Shown here one piece after another: positions 21,248 through 32,879 of a stretch of DNA of 64,000 nt. The stretch is from CAZZNY01 sp964655935 (GTDB taxonomy: Bacteria; Patescibacteriota; Gracilibacteria; BD1-5; UBA2023). Position 1 is the stretch's first letter; every line of letters begins with the position of its first letter. Made by a program: the position numbers and the translations under genes. The notes under the pieces were generated by a model. The model worked only from the letters and a program-made list of their open reading frames with translations. It did no database searches and was not told the DNA's origin. Location: positions 62,001 to 126,000 of the forward strand of contig CAZZNY010000002.1 in the NCBI GenBank assembly GCA_964655935.1, in the 5' to 3' direction.

Positions 21248-22681
21248 TTAATTTTTTAAACAGCGTAGAGAATAACCATATGCCTTCCGACTTTTCGTAT
21301 CAGTGGAAGATTGTGTCGTAGTTAATTCGAATCCATACCCCTGTGTACCGGATGTCGAGAACACAGAAGCTGTCCAATATCTACCATCGGTTCCCTGACC
21401 AGAATAAGCACCGTCTGTTGGTCATCGAAAACCGGCTAATGGTAATTTGAGAATGGTTTTTATGGTAGTATTGTTAACTGAATTTTCCACTCAATCACAA
21501 CTCACGCTAGAATCAATATTTTTAGTAGCCTCACACCATTCTTTGAGAGTGGGGATATGATATCATTTTTCACATGGTCATTGCATGATTATTTGAGCAA
21601 TAGTATTTGTTGATCAGTATGTTCCAGTTGAATAATCCGTATTAAGTCCTCCCCAGAGATTATCGTCATGAGTGGACATCCAGTCTCATCATCCACTACC
21701 GACTCAGGTGGTATTGTAAATAAAATTCATATGTCCAACTGTATTAGATTTTGTTCACGCTGGCGCAAGAGTTCCGGTAGTAGTTGAATTTGTTACGCTA
21801 TCATTTCGCCCCCATTGAAAATAATATCCAACTCGCGAAATTTCTGTAGCATCTAGAACAGTATCCCCCTCAACAACATTTGTAAGACTCATATCAAATA
21901 CCGATCGAGAAGCTCAGACGTTACAGGCCGCCCAAATCTGCCCATTCGGAAGACGGAGGTCCGGCGTATCGCATCCGGGGTAAGTAGAACTAGCGGAATC
22001 GAATCGTCCAAAAAGTTCCCACCAGATCGGTCCACTTCATATGAGACTCGTATTTTTATCGATATAAGTGAGCGTGTTTGCTCGGGCATCTTGAAGAACA
22101 TCGATTCCTGTAAAACTTCCGGCATTGTATTGTTCTTGTATTGGTTGATTAAGTGTAACACCTGTGGAACCAAGAAAAATAGCGAGAGAATCTCATTTTG
22201 TCATCGGAATACGCTGTATATATGACGCCGCATAAGCAGTATTGATTCCCGGGATATCATAAGCAATAGATTCGCTGTTTTCCAGTAATCCCAGTATTTC
22301 GAACTTTGTCGCATTCTGATTTACTGTATAGGTATAGTTTTTTCCATCGAGCGGATCAGTCCCGCTATTTGCAGAAAAATTAATATTCGAAAATATCTGA
22401 CTAGACATATATCACTGATATCCGATATGAGCTCCGCTCGCCATCAATTCTATACTGCTTGCCGGAGTAGGACAAGATCCTGTTTTTATATTATAGAGCG
22501 TGAGTCATTTTGCTATGCTGTCCATATCGGATACTCGAACACTATCTCTTGCTGATGAAGCGTATCATTGAAACGAAAGAAAGGCTATCGTCCCAAGAAT
22601 CGCAAGTATTGTGATAACGACAATAAGCTCAACAAGTGTGAATCATTTATTTTTTTTCGATAAAATCAAGTTACAATACAT
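21248..22681 (-). CDS. Type IV pilin-like protein with FISUMP-type C-terminal domain
   Basis: 477 aa. N-terminal class III signal KKNKG|FTLVELIVVITILAILG with the conserved Glu at +5; the glycine at -1 of the prepilin peptidase site is a UGA codon. A pilin-like region follows to ~residue 150. Residues ~215-477 match the Fibrobacter succinogenes major paralogous (FISUMP) domain: RLPNGQIWAACNVGASRS, GYYFQWGRND, YHIPTLKEWCEATKN, LPLAGFRGPTDGAYSG, GRYWTASVFS, YGYSLRCLKN. Probably a surface-displayed minor pilin/adhesin. It has about 18 UGA glycines. Divergent from the CARDB protein. Confidence 0.85.
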
Positions 22682-22859
22682 AATTTATATGAAAATTAAT
22701 AAGCTTTTTGTTTTCCGAGACCGGAAACACGTCTTTATATCCATAAATAAAGAGAATTCAAGTTTTTAATAAAGCAAACACATTGTTTTTTCAAATTCCC
22801 CTTGTCATTTTCCAAAAAAACATATCATTAAAAACGTATACAATTAATCGTCAATAAAC

Positions 22860-24773
22860 ATGAAATGCCTCGTAGCAATTTTCGCTATTTTCACGATCGT
22901 TACACCGACTTTTGCTTATTCTCCATTCGATCAGATACTTCGCAGTTCTGCCGATCTGGCTGTTTCAGATATTTTCCAAGATGCTAGCAGTAAAGACATC
23001 GAACTTCGGATCTGTAATGTCGGAAACGCGATGGATAGTGAATCCGATATGCTCGTATGAGCACAGAAAAAGGGTGGAAAAATTGTAAAAAATATCATTC
23101 AATGAGTTCGTTTTGATGCTGGAGCTTGTCGAGATTTTCGCGTAGCCGGAGCTTCTGATTTTAATATTATCGGGGCGGAAAAGAATTATTTTGCCGGTGC
23201 CGCATTACTGATAGGAAGCCGAAAAGAGAATAATCTCGCGAATAATAAAGTGATAAAATATCTTTCAGTAACTTCCGTTAATACTACTACGCCAGGCGGA
23301 AATTATAATCCATGGACTCCTGTCTACTCCAATACTTCGGGAGCTGATTTTGTAATCCGAAATATCGGATTCAATCGAAACATTACACTCACGAAATATT
23401 ATGGTTCCCAGAATCTCTCTAATGCAGTTACTGCTGAGCTCTGTAACATGGGAGCGAGTGTAAACACGAGCCAAGGAGTCGAAATTTCATTTCAGTCGAA
23501 CAACAACACTGTTTATTATACGACCGATGTCTCGAACTGGGCAGCGAATGACTGTCGAACCGTAGGAATCGAAGTTTCACGTCTTGGAATCACGAATATC
23601 TGATGGTATAATTTTACTGTAAAAGCAAACACTTCAGGAACGAATAGAATCAGTGAATCAAACTATTCAAACAACCAATCGGATGCTTCCGTATATGTGG
23701 ATTACAATGGCTCTAATACGAACAATAACGCAGGAAATGGAAGTGTCCAAGTGATAAATCCAAATGGCGGTGAAGTCTATAATTCTGATACCTATAGCTC
23801 TAACGATCTCATTCTTCGGGCTCGTGTCACTTCTTATTATAAAAACATTGATTGGGTGGATTTCGAGCTCTATCGGATGAATGGTGCGAATTATGGAAAC
23901 GGTACACTCTACCGAACTGAACGAGTCTACGGAGCGTTTTCTTGGTATAACGGAGATTACATCTCGGTAGAAAAAACAATCGATCGACGAGGATTTCCCG
24001 ATGATGATTATCGACTTCGGGTCGTCGCACACGATGCTTCGACATACAATACAACCTACACTGATTGGTCAGACGGGATCTTCCGCATCGGAGCTGGAAC
24101 AAACAATAAAACTGATCTTGAAGTGCGTGATATTTTCCAAGACAGCACCAGTCGAAAAATCATAGCAAAAATCTGTAATAAAGGAGTAACCATGCCAAAC
24201 TCCTCCTCTATTCAGACAGATTTTACCTTACAATCATCAAGAAAAGTAAATTCTCAATTTGTCTGGATGCAACTCAATCGAGATCAATGTAATGATATAT
24301 CTATCAACCCAGAAGATATCGGAATTACAAGCTTTGGAACTTATTCTATGACTGTCAAAACTGATGTAAATAATACGATCGACGATGCGAATCGAGAGAA
24401 TAATACAAAAACGGCTTCCCTCTCAATCACATCAGGAAGTAGTCTCTTACCTGACCTGGTAGTAGAAAATCTGAAGCGAGATAATGCAAATAGCCTCGTC
24501 GCACACATCTGTAATCGTGGTGGAAATATGACTTCGTATACAAGTATTTCCGCTCAATTCACAGTGACTGACACAAATCGTACTGCTATACAATACGTTA
24601 CTACTCAACTCTCTTCTAACCAATGTGCCGATATACAGACAAGTCTCTCAGGACTTAATATGTATCAATTCAATCAATATCTCGTAAAAATAGACGTTGA
24701 TAACCAAAATCAGATTGCCGAATCAAATGAATTCAATAATTCTCTTTCTCAGAGAATCTATCTAGACTACTAA
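22860..24773 (+). CDS. Secreted CARDB-repeat protein
   Basis: 637 aa with a signal peptide (MKCLVAIFAIFTIVTPTFA). Four CARDB-like Ig-fold modules, each with the same pattern: ADLAVSDIFQD..IELRICNVGN, ADFVIRNIGFN..VTAELCNMGA, TDLEVRDIFQD..IIAKICNKGV and PDLVVENLKRD..LVAHICNRGG, with a conserved Cys in each. A separate Ig-like module (VQVINPNGGEVYNSDTY) lies between the second and third. No transmembrane anchor or SLH domain is seen. Likely an extracellular adhesion or scaffold protein; ligand unknown. Only a few UGA codons, all in the first third. Confidence 0.85.
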
Positions 24774-24778
24774 GCAAT

Positions 24779-24822
24779 AAAAAATACACCCCGGGGTTTG
24801 CAAACCCCGGGGTGTATTTTTT
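24779..24822. terminator. Strong bidirectional terminator shared by the CARDB gene and nrdB
   Basis: A 22-bp perfect palindrome, AAAAAATACACCCCGG... with its complement, flanked by A6/T6. It lies between convergent stops at 24773 and 24825. Confidence 0.93.
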
Positions 24823-24824
24823 AT

Positions 24825-25862
24825 TTAGAAATCCCAGCTTCCATTCAGAGAATTCGACTGCGTATAATTTGTAACGGTTGATTCGAAAAAATTTGCACGA
24901 TCTCCATTATTATCTTGGAGTCGATCAAGATGCTTCATAGGATTTGAAACAGCATCTAGATAAAGTGGTTTCATTCCGAGAAGACTGAGTCGCTGATTTG
25001 CGAGCCATTTTGTATATCATTCTATATTTGCATCCGTCATTCCAGTGACGCTATTTGCGATAATATGTTTTGACCAAGTGATTTCTTGTTCGACGGCAGT
25101 ACTCATCATATTTCGCACGATTTCCTCATTATATATGTGCGGAAATTCTTTTTTAATTTCTCGAAAAATATTCGAAAATAAAGTTACATGTGTGAGCTCA
25201 TCGCGTCTAATATAATTAATCATTCGTCCGGTAGAAAGCATTTTCGAGTTATCGACGAGCGAGTCGAAGAACGCGAAACCGTTATAGAAATAGATACTTT
25301 CCAGCAAGAAATTCGCGACCAACGCTCGGAAAAAATTAGCTTCGTTCGGTTCATCTCGAAAGTCTTCATAGATTCCTCCAATAAAAGCATTCCGCTCTAA
25401 TAATAACGCATCATCTCGCCAAAAATAATAGATCTCGTCTCGCTCTTTACTATCGACGACTGTCTCTAAGATAGTCGCATAACTCTGCGAATGAATCGCT
25501 TCTTGAAATGTCTGAATCGCAAGTAAAATATTCACTTCCGGAGCAGTAATGAAGTCAGAAAAATTCGGCAAGTTTCGTGTCTGAATACTATCAAGAAAAA
25601 TGAGAAATGAAAGAATTCCACGATACGCTCGTCGCTCTCCGGTCGTGAGTGAGTGTTGATACTGTGTTCCATCCTCTCAGAGCCCAGAGATTTTTTCTGG
25701 TATCCAGAAATTCCCGATCATCACTTGATAGAGTGATTTTGCCCAAGAATATTTTACATTGTTGAGATTAAAGAGTCCCGTAGCATTTCCTCCGATAATG
25801 CTGCGATTTTGTACATCATCATTTCCAGTAGGATTAAAGAGTTTTTTCTTTTCGAATAACAT
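24825..25862 (-). CDS. nrdB: Ribonucleotide reductase class I, small (beta) subunit
   Basis: 345 aa. Ferritin-like R2 fold: FLIFLDSIQTRNL, the diiron/radical segment EAIHSQSYATIL (Glu, His and the Tyr that would carry the radical), ESIYFYNGFAFFDSL and RRDELTHVTLF (Glu, His). It supplies the radical used by NrdA to make deoxynucleotides. One UGA in the N-terminal part and one more near the C-terminus. Transcribed after nrdA on the same strand but separated by 440 bp of repeats, so it may have its own promoter. Confidence 0.93.
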
Positions 25863-26302
25863 AAATAGTTACATGGTTACAAAGATACAAAGTTACATAG
25901 AATGAGTAGTACGTCATTCTCAGGCTATCCAAATACGTCATCCTCGGGCTTGACCCGGGGATCCACCCCGACCGATTCTCATTATTCACAAATCAAATAT
26001 TTCCAAGAAACGGGAGAAAACGAGAGAGCTTGAGAGAGGAAACTGTTTGAGTAGGTTGAGAGTCGTGCAACTGACGAGCAAAGCTATGTCTGCGAGTTTT
26101 TCTCCTCTCAAAACTTTTGGTACTTTTGGTTACAAAAGTATATAAATGATTCCTCCTTGTCATTCTGAGTGAAGCGTGAGAATCCATAGAAAATATTCTC
26201 CTCTTTTCTAAAAGTTTTTAGACTGGATCCCAGATATTTTCTGGAATAGATTCTGATACTTCGAAAATTACGATGTCCAGAAAATTCCGGGATGACGTAC
26301 CA
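25863..26302. other. Repeat-filled spacer between nrdA and nrdB
   Basis: No gene seen. It contains a GTTAC-rich run (25868-25897), a palindrome with CCTCGGGCTTGACCCGGGG (25932-25952), hairpin repeat copy B (26001-26157), a CATTCTGAG-type palindrome (26160-26190) and a TCCAGAAAATTCCGGGATGAC palindrome half near 26275-26297 with its partner near 26225. Confidence 0.7.
26001..26157. repeat. Long hairpin repeat, copy B
   Basis: It shares TCCAAGAAA at its left end, the AGAGGAAACTGTTTGAG and GCGAGTTTTTCTCCTCTC arms, and the conserved right end with copy C at 47081-47235; copy A at 3181-3325 matches from the GGGAGA segment on. The flank ACCGATTCTCATTA also precedes copy C. Confidence 0.75.
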
Positions 26303-28900
26303 CTATCCGCTACAGCTCACACAATCTTCCTTAATCTCCGCACTCATACTTCGAATATAATAGACGGTTTTTATCCCCTTTTTCCATGCGCTAAAGTAGT
26401 ACGAGTAGAGTTCTTTCGGGCTGACTCGCGATGGATCTACCATCCACTCAAAACTTACTGACTGATCTATCCACTTATAGATGACACTAAACATATCGAT
26501 CACATCGTTCATATCCATATTGATATATTCCTTGTAATACCAGAAATTTTCCGGGGAAAGTTTTGGAGCGACGGTAACTGTCGGAGCAATCGCATTCGTC
26601 TCGACAAAATATTTTTTATAGATCGGGAGTAAACTCGCAGTTGTTCCGACGACAGATGTAGTCGAAGTGTTCGGAGCTGGTGCAAGATGGTATCAGAATC
26701 TCACTCCTCCATCATTTTTGATAGCAGCAATAAGTTTTTTCCATGCCTCTGGATGCTTCGTGTTTGTCTCGTACCACTCTGGAGCTCGACCAAAGAGAAT
26801 TCCTTTCGACCAATCACTTCCTTCATAGAGCGGATACGCTCCGCGCTCTTTCGCGAGCAATTGAGAAGAACTCAAGGTTGCGAGTGCATAAGATTCAAAA
26901 AGTTCATCGACATGAGCTCTAGCTTCAGCGCTATCATATGCGAGCTCGTGCGTCGCAAGATATTCTGCAAGTCCGAGAAACCCAAGACCGACACTTCGAT
27001 ATTTTTTCGCGGTTATCTCAGATTCTTTGATCGGATAAAAATTCAGAGTAATAACATTATCGAGAATTCGCATCGCGATCGGAAGACAATCGTCGATATC
27101 AGCTTGTGTATGAACTCGTGCGACATTGATCGAAGCGAGATTACAGACGACAGTGTCACCAGGAGTATATCGGATCTGGATCGTACCATCTTCGTACACT
27201 TCTTCTTTGAAAGTCGAAGGTGAAGTATTTTGGCAGATTTCTGTACAGAGTTGTGTCGAGTACACCATTCCAGCATGTTTGTTCGGATTTGCTTTATTGA
27301 CGGTATCTCGGAAAAACACATACGGCATCCCTGTCTCAACCGTTGTTTTTAAGAACTTTTTAAATAAATCTTTCGCAACAATAGTCTCTTTCAAGGTTAG
27401 ACGACTATCCTGTTCAAGCTCCTCATAGAGTGCTTCAAATTCAGCTCCGTAATAATCCTGCATTCGTTTTCCAGTAATATCGAGCACTTCTTTCGGATCA
27501 AAGAGTGTCCATTCTCGGTCTTCATCGACTCGTCGCATAAAAATATCCGGTACGCTGATCGCTGGGAAAACGTCATATGCTTTTCGTCTTGTATCTCCCG
27601 TCTCAGTCTGGAGATCAAGGAAATCATAGATATCTCGGTGCCATACATCGAGGGTTACACTCGCAGTTCCCGCTCGCACTCCGAGCTGATTTACTGCGAT
27701 GATTGTATCATTGATCACTCGAATCCAAGGGACGACTCATCCAGAGACTCATCGTTTTCCACGAATCTCCGCTCCTTTTGATCGAATATTTCCCATATAG
27801 ACACCATTTCCTCCTCAGAATTTTGAGATCTGAGCAATATTTTCGACATTGTGATAGATGGCTCGAAGATCGTCTTCGATACTCATCTTGAAGCACGAAG
27901 AAAGCTGATGAAAATTCGATCGCGCATTCATGAGTGTCGGAGTAGGAAGGCTGATTTTCTGTCCAGAACACATATCATAGATTTTCATCGCGATATCGAA
28001 TCGGTCTTCGTCTTTTTCAGGAATCGCTAAGAAAAGTGCAACCGCCATATACATTTCCTGCGGAAGCTCCCGAACGACTTTGTTATAATTCATTAGATAT
28101 CGCTTCGAGATGGCAAGCGTGGTCGTATACGGATATTCGAAATCTTGTGTTTTTGAGATATGATTTCCGGCTTTTAAAATCTCTTCGTCACTGTAATATT
28201 TATAAAAATCTTTGTAATACAAGCCTTCCATGATATACGTATCAAAAAGTGCTTTGAAATTTTCTCCAGAATATACTGCTCCGGTCGGGATATTTCGATT
28301 TCTTGAAGCTTGCTTGTAGAGATCGAGAATCATGATTCGACCAGCAATATTCTGCCAAGAAATATTTTCGATGGAAATAAGATCGATTGTGGTTTTTATA
28401 AGAAGTCGAGAAATGTCTTTCGTGGTCATTTCATCGACGACAGAATCCTTGAGAACTTCGACCATATCGGAAAATGGACAAGTCTTTTCGAACCCCTGCG
28501 ACACACGATCATAAACTCGTCGGATTTTCCCAAGATCAAATAATTCCGTTGAACCATCCCGTTTTGTGACAGTGAGCGTTCTATTTTCAAATTTTTTTAC
28601 ATATTCCAGATGATCAGCTTCTCGAACTGTTTTTCGGTGTTCACGATAGAGAATATATTCTTTCGCGATCTCGAAAAACTCAGCTTTCATAAGATTTTTC
28701 TCGACAGCATCTTGGATATCTTCGACCGCTGGCAATCTATGAGCAGAAATATCTTCAATTATCGCATCCGTCAGGCTGGGAATAAAGTTCTTGTCACGAT
28801 GCCCGATAGCATCACACGCCATGCTGATCGCATTTTCGATACGAGTCCGATCAAACGGCACGATTTCACCGTCTCGTTTTTTGATATTGAGAATTGTCAT
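26303..28900 (-). CDS. nrdA: Ribonucleotide reductase class I, large (alpha) subunit
   Basis: 865 aa; four standard-code fragments joined by UGA=Gly. An N-terminal ATP-cone (IKKRDGEIVPFDRTRIENAI) is followed by a second ATP-cone-like unit (VTKRDGSTELFDLGKIRRVY). Catalytic core: FHQLSSCFKMS (first redox Cys), KFGGGNGVYMGN, YSTQLCTEICQN (thiyl-radical Cys, Glu), VVCNLASINVARV (second redox Cys) and APNTSTTSVVGTTAS. The C-terminal EDCVSCSG provides the relay cysteine pair. The residue that is usually Asn in NLCxE is Gln here. It reduces ribonucleotides with NrdB. Allosteric control by ATP/dATP is expected from the cones. Confidence 0.95.
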
Positions 28901-29266
28901 AAAAAAGGAAAAAATAAAGAGAATAAGGAAAAAGCAAGAAATAGTGTGTCATCGTGAACCCTAAGTACGTCATCCTCGGGCTTGACCCGGGGATCCACCT
29001 CGACCAGCTTATCGTTGTTCCATCTTTCACTACTAATCAATAACCACTACATCTTGTGGTCTATATTTTTATTCATATACAACATATAGTCAAATTGTTT
29101 TTGAAAAAGATAACACTTTTCTCATTGGTACGGCAATATTTTCTATGATTGACAATAAAAAAATAATATATCGGTTTTTAAAAGCGAAAAATGCGATTGC
29201 AAAAACCACTATTCCTAATACAATATATCATCAATATCCTTCTTTTATTTTTCTTATTTTCCAACT
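28901..29266. other. Spacer with palindrome and promoter of the 29267 gene
   Basis: No convincing gene. It holds a CCTCGGGCTTGACCCGGGG palindrome (28966-29006), then AT-rich DNA and a good plus-strand promoter: TTGCAA (29197-29202), 16 bp, TACAAT (29219-29224). Confidence 0.55.
29197..29224 (+). promoter_or_regulatory. Sigma-70-type promoter
   Basis: TTGCAA-16 bp-TACAAT, 42 bases before the ATG at 29267; it probably drives the 29267 gene, the LamG pilin and rarA. Confidence 0.6.
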
Positions 29267-29725
29267 ATGTCAATCGATGCTAGACCCGAATGCGGGGAAA
29301 GTGATTGCCCGAATGATGGTGAATTAGAAAAAATACAGCATTCAACCTGTGATACCTGCTACCTGCTCATGAATCCTAATGATCTCATGAGAAAAAGTGA
29401 GCTCTATTTGAGCTGGAAACATCGAGTAAAACATGTCTCGCACACGGACATACAAGCTTTTCATCATCAGATCGGAACTCTAGTAAATATCCTAAAGAGT
29501 TATGCAGAACTTCGTCTCTACGGTGACGTTATCTCGGATCGATGAGATCTCTGTAAATATTATCGCGTCTTCCTAAGGATCGAGTCGCTTTTTACGCGAA
29601 TATCCGAACACGATATTCGAATTTTTTGCTCATTATTACAGCCGCTTCCAAAAGAAAAAATCAGTGTTGAGTCACTAAATAATGTGTTAGATACCATGGA
29701 TCTGATCACTCCTTCGACGAAATAA
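29267..29725 (+). CDS. Small hypothetical protein with Cys-rich N-terminus
   Basis: 152 aa, one UGA. Not recognised. The first 35 residues carry five cysteines (PECGESDCPNDGE, STCDTCYLL), which could bind a metal. The remainder is helical (HQIGTLVNILKSYAELRLYG, YYRVFLRIESLFTRISEH). No signal peptide. It stands 28 bp ahead of the LamG pilin gene. It has a weak general resemblance in size and helical layout to the two paralogues at 32358 and 32866, but I cannot align it with confidence. Confidence 0.6.
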
Positions 29726-29753
29726 CTTTATTATCTATATAATTCTAAGATTC

Positions 29754-31100
29754 ATGCGAAATAAATCCGCCTTCACTCTCGTCGAACTCATCGTAGTAAT
29801 CACGATTCTTGCCATACTTGGTACGATAGCTTTTTTGTCTTTTAATGGATATTCTTCTTCTGCTAGAGATAGTGCAAGATTAAGTGATATTGATAGTCTC
29901 GCAAAAGCAATGGAAATAGTAGTATCAAAATGATGAACACTTCCAAAACCTAGTAATGCTATAGATATAAAAGCAGGAACTACCACTATCTGATATCAGT
30001 GATATGCAGATAAGACAGTACTAGGAATGATCAGTATGTCAGATTCTAAAGATCCTTTAGATAGTATTTACTATACGTATTCAGTGAATGCTTCTCAGAA
30101 TAAGTATCAAGTACTCTGATTTCTAGAAAGTTCTGATTCTATTGCATACAATTCTTCTCCATTTATTGATTCTGTCTATGCAGAACCTGCGAGTTATAGT
30201 GGAAGAACAGTATTTACGAAATGAAATGCTCTGGGGATTCTTTTATTTTCTGGAACCCTTCTTCCAGCACAAGTTGTACAACAAAACATAGATACAGCTG
30301 GAACCTCTACTGGATACATCACTTACTTTGAGACAAAAGATTCTACAGCAAGTCTTACTGGTAATCTTCTCTTTTCTAATATCTACAATAGAAGAAAAGA
30401 TTTACTCACAGATAAAACTCTTGCTGCAAGTGATCCTACTTTAGTTGGATATTGGGATATGGAGACACTTACCGGGACACTGCTAAAAGATTTTAGTAAT
30501 TATCATAATGATGGGATTTGTTATAATAATTTAACTTCCGTACCTTGTGGTACAATCTCTCAATGACCACAACTTATTTCTAAAAAAGGTATGAATTTTG
30601 ATGGAATTGATGATTACATTGCTACTGATAAAAGTATTTTACAAAATAATTCCCCTTATACTATTATCGCCAATATACAACCTACAAATCTTATAAAATC
30701 TTATGCCCGAGTAATTACCTTTTGAAGTCTAGCATCAAATGATCCAACATTATCAATATATTTCTCCACCGGAATACTTAACAACTGGAGATGGTACAAT
30801 GACGGGAGTCCAAAATGGGAAAAAACACAATTTTCTTATCAAAACATAGAACAAAGCCACTTTATTTCTAGTATTTATGATAAATCGAGTCTAAAACTAA
30901 CAGACAATTCCTCTTCTGTATCAGAAATATCTTCCCTGTGATTCAATTGAGATTATTGATGAAATGTAAGTATTGGATCTTATAATTCATCGGGAGCGTA
31001 TCTAGCTCAGTGTTATTCTTGAATCATAAAAAACGTTCGCATCTACAATCGCGCTCTTTCAGATTCAGAAATTTCCATTCTCTATAACGCCACAAAATAA
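29754..31100 (+). CDS. Type IV pilin-like protein with LamG-type C-terminal domain (copy 1)
   Basis: 448 aa. Class III signal NKSA|FTLVELIVVITILAIL with Ala rather than Gly at -1 and Glu at +5; LSFNGYSSSARDSARLSDID continues the pilin helix. Residues ~60-230 form a beta-rich region. LVGYWDMETLTG opens a concanavalin/LamG-like domain (MNFDGIDDYIAT, SGIIKNVRIYNRALSDSE). Residues 6-237 are encoded by a block almost identical in DNA to that in the gene at 42924, while the LamG parts differ. Likely a surface adhesin of the pilus system. Many UGA glycines. Followed 2 bp later by rarA. Confidence 0.85.
29769..30466 (+). repeat. 698-bp direct repeat, copy 1
   Basis: Matches 42945-43642 with a constant offset of 13176 and no indel. 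I see only two mismatches (29777/42953 and 30448/43624). It covers the pilin helix and linker of two LamG pilin genes and ends just inside the LamG domain, after GGATATGGAGAC. Confidence 0.95.
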
Positions 31101-31101
31101 C

Positions 31102-32307
31102 ATGCTCGAACCCCTCTCTTCCTTTCTTCGCCCAAAAACTCTCGAAGATTTTGTCGGTCAGTCTCATCTCGTCTGAGTCTGAAATCCGCTTTGAGTCTTT
31201 ATAGAATGCGGTCGAATTCCTTCGATGATATTCTTCTGACCTCCAGGAACTGGTAAAACGACGATAGCTTCAATTATCTCAAATACACTCAATGCTGATT
31301 TTTTTCATCTTTCTTGAGTTACCAGTAAAAAAGAAGATCTCATAAAAATTATCACGAAAGCAAAATCAAACTTTTCACAACATAAACCGACGATTATCTT
31401 TCTCGATGAAATTCATAGGTGGAACAAAGCCCAGCAAGATACTCTTCTTCCCTTTGTAGAAAAAGGTATTATTATTCTCATCGGAGCCACGACGGAAAAT
31501 CCAAGTTTTACTGTCAACAATGCACTCCTTTCACGCACGCGAGTTTTTGTTTTTAAACCTATTTCTCCAGAAGAAATCGCAGAATTTTTTGAGAAAAATA
31601 AATCTCAGATTCTAGAATGGCAAACAAACAAAATTCAAGACATAACATCGGAAACTTTTTCACTCATCGGAAAAATATCAAACGGCGACCTCCGAAATGC
31701 ACTCAATATTCTCGAAGCCGCGCTCTCACTCAAACAAGAATGAATTCTTTCGCCAGAAGATATTCCCGCAGTTTTCGATCATCCACTCTATTATGATCGT
31801 GACAGCGAAGAACATCACAATATTATCTCCGCCATGCATAAATCCCTCAGAGACAGCGATGGCGATGCGGCTATCTACTGGATCGGACGAATGCTCGCAG
31901 GTGGTGAAGATCCGCTCTATATCGCCAGAAGAATGCTAAATTTCGCAGCGGAAGACGTCGGAATATCTGATCCGAATGCGCTTATATATGCGAATTCAGT
32001 TTTTGAGATTTGTCAAAAAATGTGAATGCCAGAAGCTGAGCTCATCCTCTGTAATCTCGCATATTATCTCGCTGCAGCCCCACGTGATAACTCGATCTAT
32101 ATGGCGATGATCGCGATGAAAAAAGACATCAAAGATCACGGAAATCTTCCGGTACCGATGCACATAAGAAATGCTCCGACTCGTCTTATGAAAGAGCTCG
32201 GATACGGCAAATGATATGAATACGCCCATAACCTTCCGGATAAGAAATCTAAACAAGAACACTTTCCAGAAAAATTGAAAGGGAAAAAGTATCGGAAAAA
32301 TTGATAA
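31102..32307 (+). CDS. rarA: Replication-associated recombination protein A (RarA/MgsA AAA+ ATPase)
   Basis: 401 aa. LRPKTLEDFVGQSHLVG, Walker A FFGPPGTGKTT (first Gly is UGA), HLSGVTSKKEDL, Walker B IIFLDEIHRWNKAQQD, sensor 1 LIGATTENPSFTVNNALLSR, arginine-finger region SRTRVFVFKPIS, sensor 2 NGDLRNALNILE. The C-terminal MgsA tetramerisation part is intact (MLAGGEDPLYIARRMLNFAA, YLAAAPRDNSIYMA, PVPMHIRNAPTRLMKELGYG). It acts at stalled replication forks. The start is 2 bp after the pilin stop, a curious operon pairing. The usual HHIH of the Walker B region is EIHR here. Confidence 0.94.
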
Positions 32308-32312
32308 ACTAA

Positions 32313-32353
32313 AAAAAGGATTATAATGAGCGGTCACCATTATAATCCTTTTT
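32313..32353. terminator. Intrinsic terminator after rarA, 4 bp before the next ATG
   Basis: 16-bp stem AAAAAGGATTATAATG / CATTATAATCCTTTTT with a 9-nt loop. The following ATG (32358) is 4 bases past the U-tract, so the downstream gene needs readthrough or a promoter within the hairpin, which itself contains TATAAT on the plus strand. Confidence 0.85.
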
Positions 32354-32357
32354 ATAT

Positions 32358-32879
32358 ATGGAAACTTGAGAAAAACATGACAGACTCACCGATCAGATTC
32401 CTGAGGTCTGTGCTAAAAGTTTCGACGCATTAGAGGCATCTGAGTTATTTCGAGATATTTGTCTTTGATCAATCGATTCGGATAAGAGAAGGGATTTTGC
32501 AGAACGGCTAAAAAATTCTTTATGAAAATCCACAGCCGAATTCGAGCTAATGCACCAACAAATAATTCTTCATTACGTTCACGATCTCCTCGAATCCTAT
32601 ATCAATCAAAAGGTTATTTTCCCAGAATGAACTTGAGCGAGTTTTCAGGTAGAGTCTGGAATTATACATCCCTGTTCTCTCCATAAAATTCTCTATGGAA
32701 TTGCATACCTTTTAGAATTCGGAACCGAAGAACAAAGAGAGGCTTTTCATAGAAAGCTCATCCATCTCTTTCATAATCAAAATTGGAATGCTTCTCGTGC
32801 AATTCTTGAGGCACTGAGTCCTATTATTATTCCCAGCGCAAACAAAGCCCTTTACAATTCCGACCATGGAACAACATAA
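32358..32879 (+). CDS. Small hypothetical protein, paralogue of the next gene
   Basis: 173 aa with about six UGA glycines. Not recognised. Helical. The segment LFRDICLGSIDSDKRRDFAE then RLKNSL, and later HPCSLHKILYGIAYLLEFGT then EEQREAFHRKL, align with the following gene (FQHICLGTIDIEKRAELSAK then LRLLI; TPCQLHQIIYNTARLIEYGS then PEEKERFFLTL). No signal peptide or TM segment. Overlaps the next gene by 14 bases (ATG 32866 within its 3' end). Confidence 0.7.

Noticed and set aside
22200..22400. Apparent pseudogenes: many genes look broken into 2-7 fragments by stop codons.
   Set aside because: All internal stops are TGA and the pieces stay in one frame; reading TGA as Gly restores them. No true frameshift or TAA/TAG interruption was found in the genes I followed.
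29145..29327. 60-aa ORF upstream of the 29267 gene.
   Set aside because: It spans the promoter and overlaps the next gene in another frame; no domain or start signal.
29735..29986. Minus-strand ORF duplicated at 42896-43162.
   Set aside because: Both are shadows of the repeated pilin stalk on the other strand.
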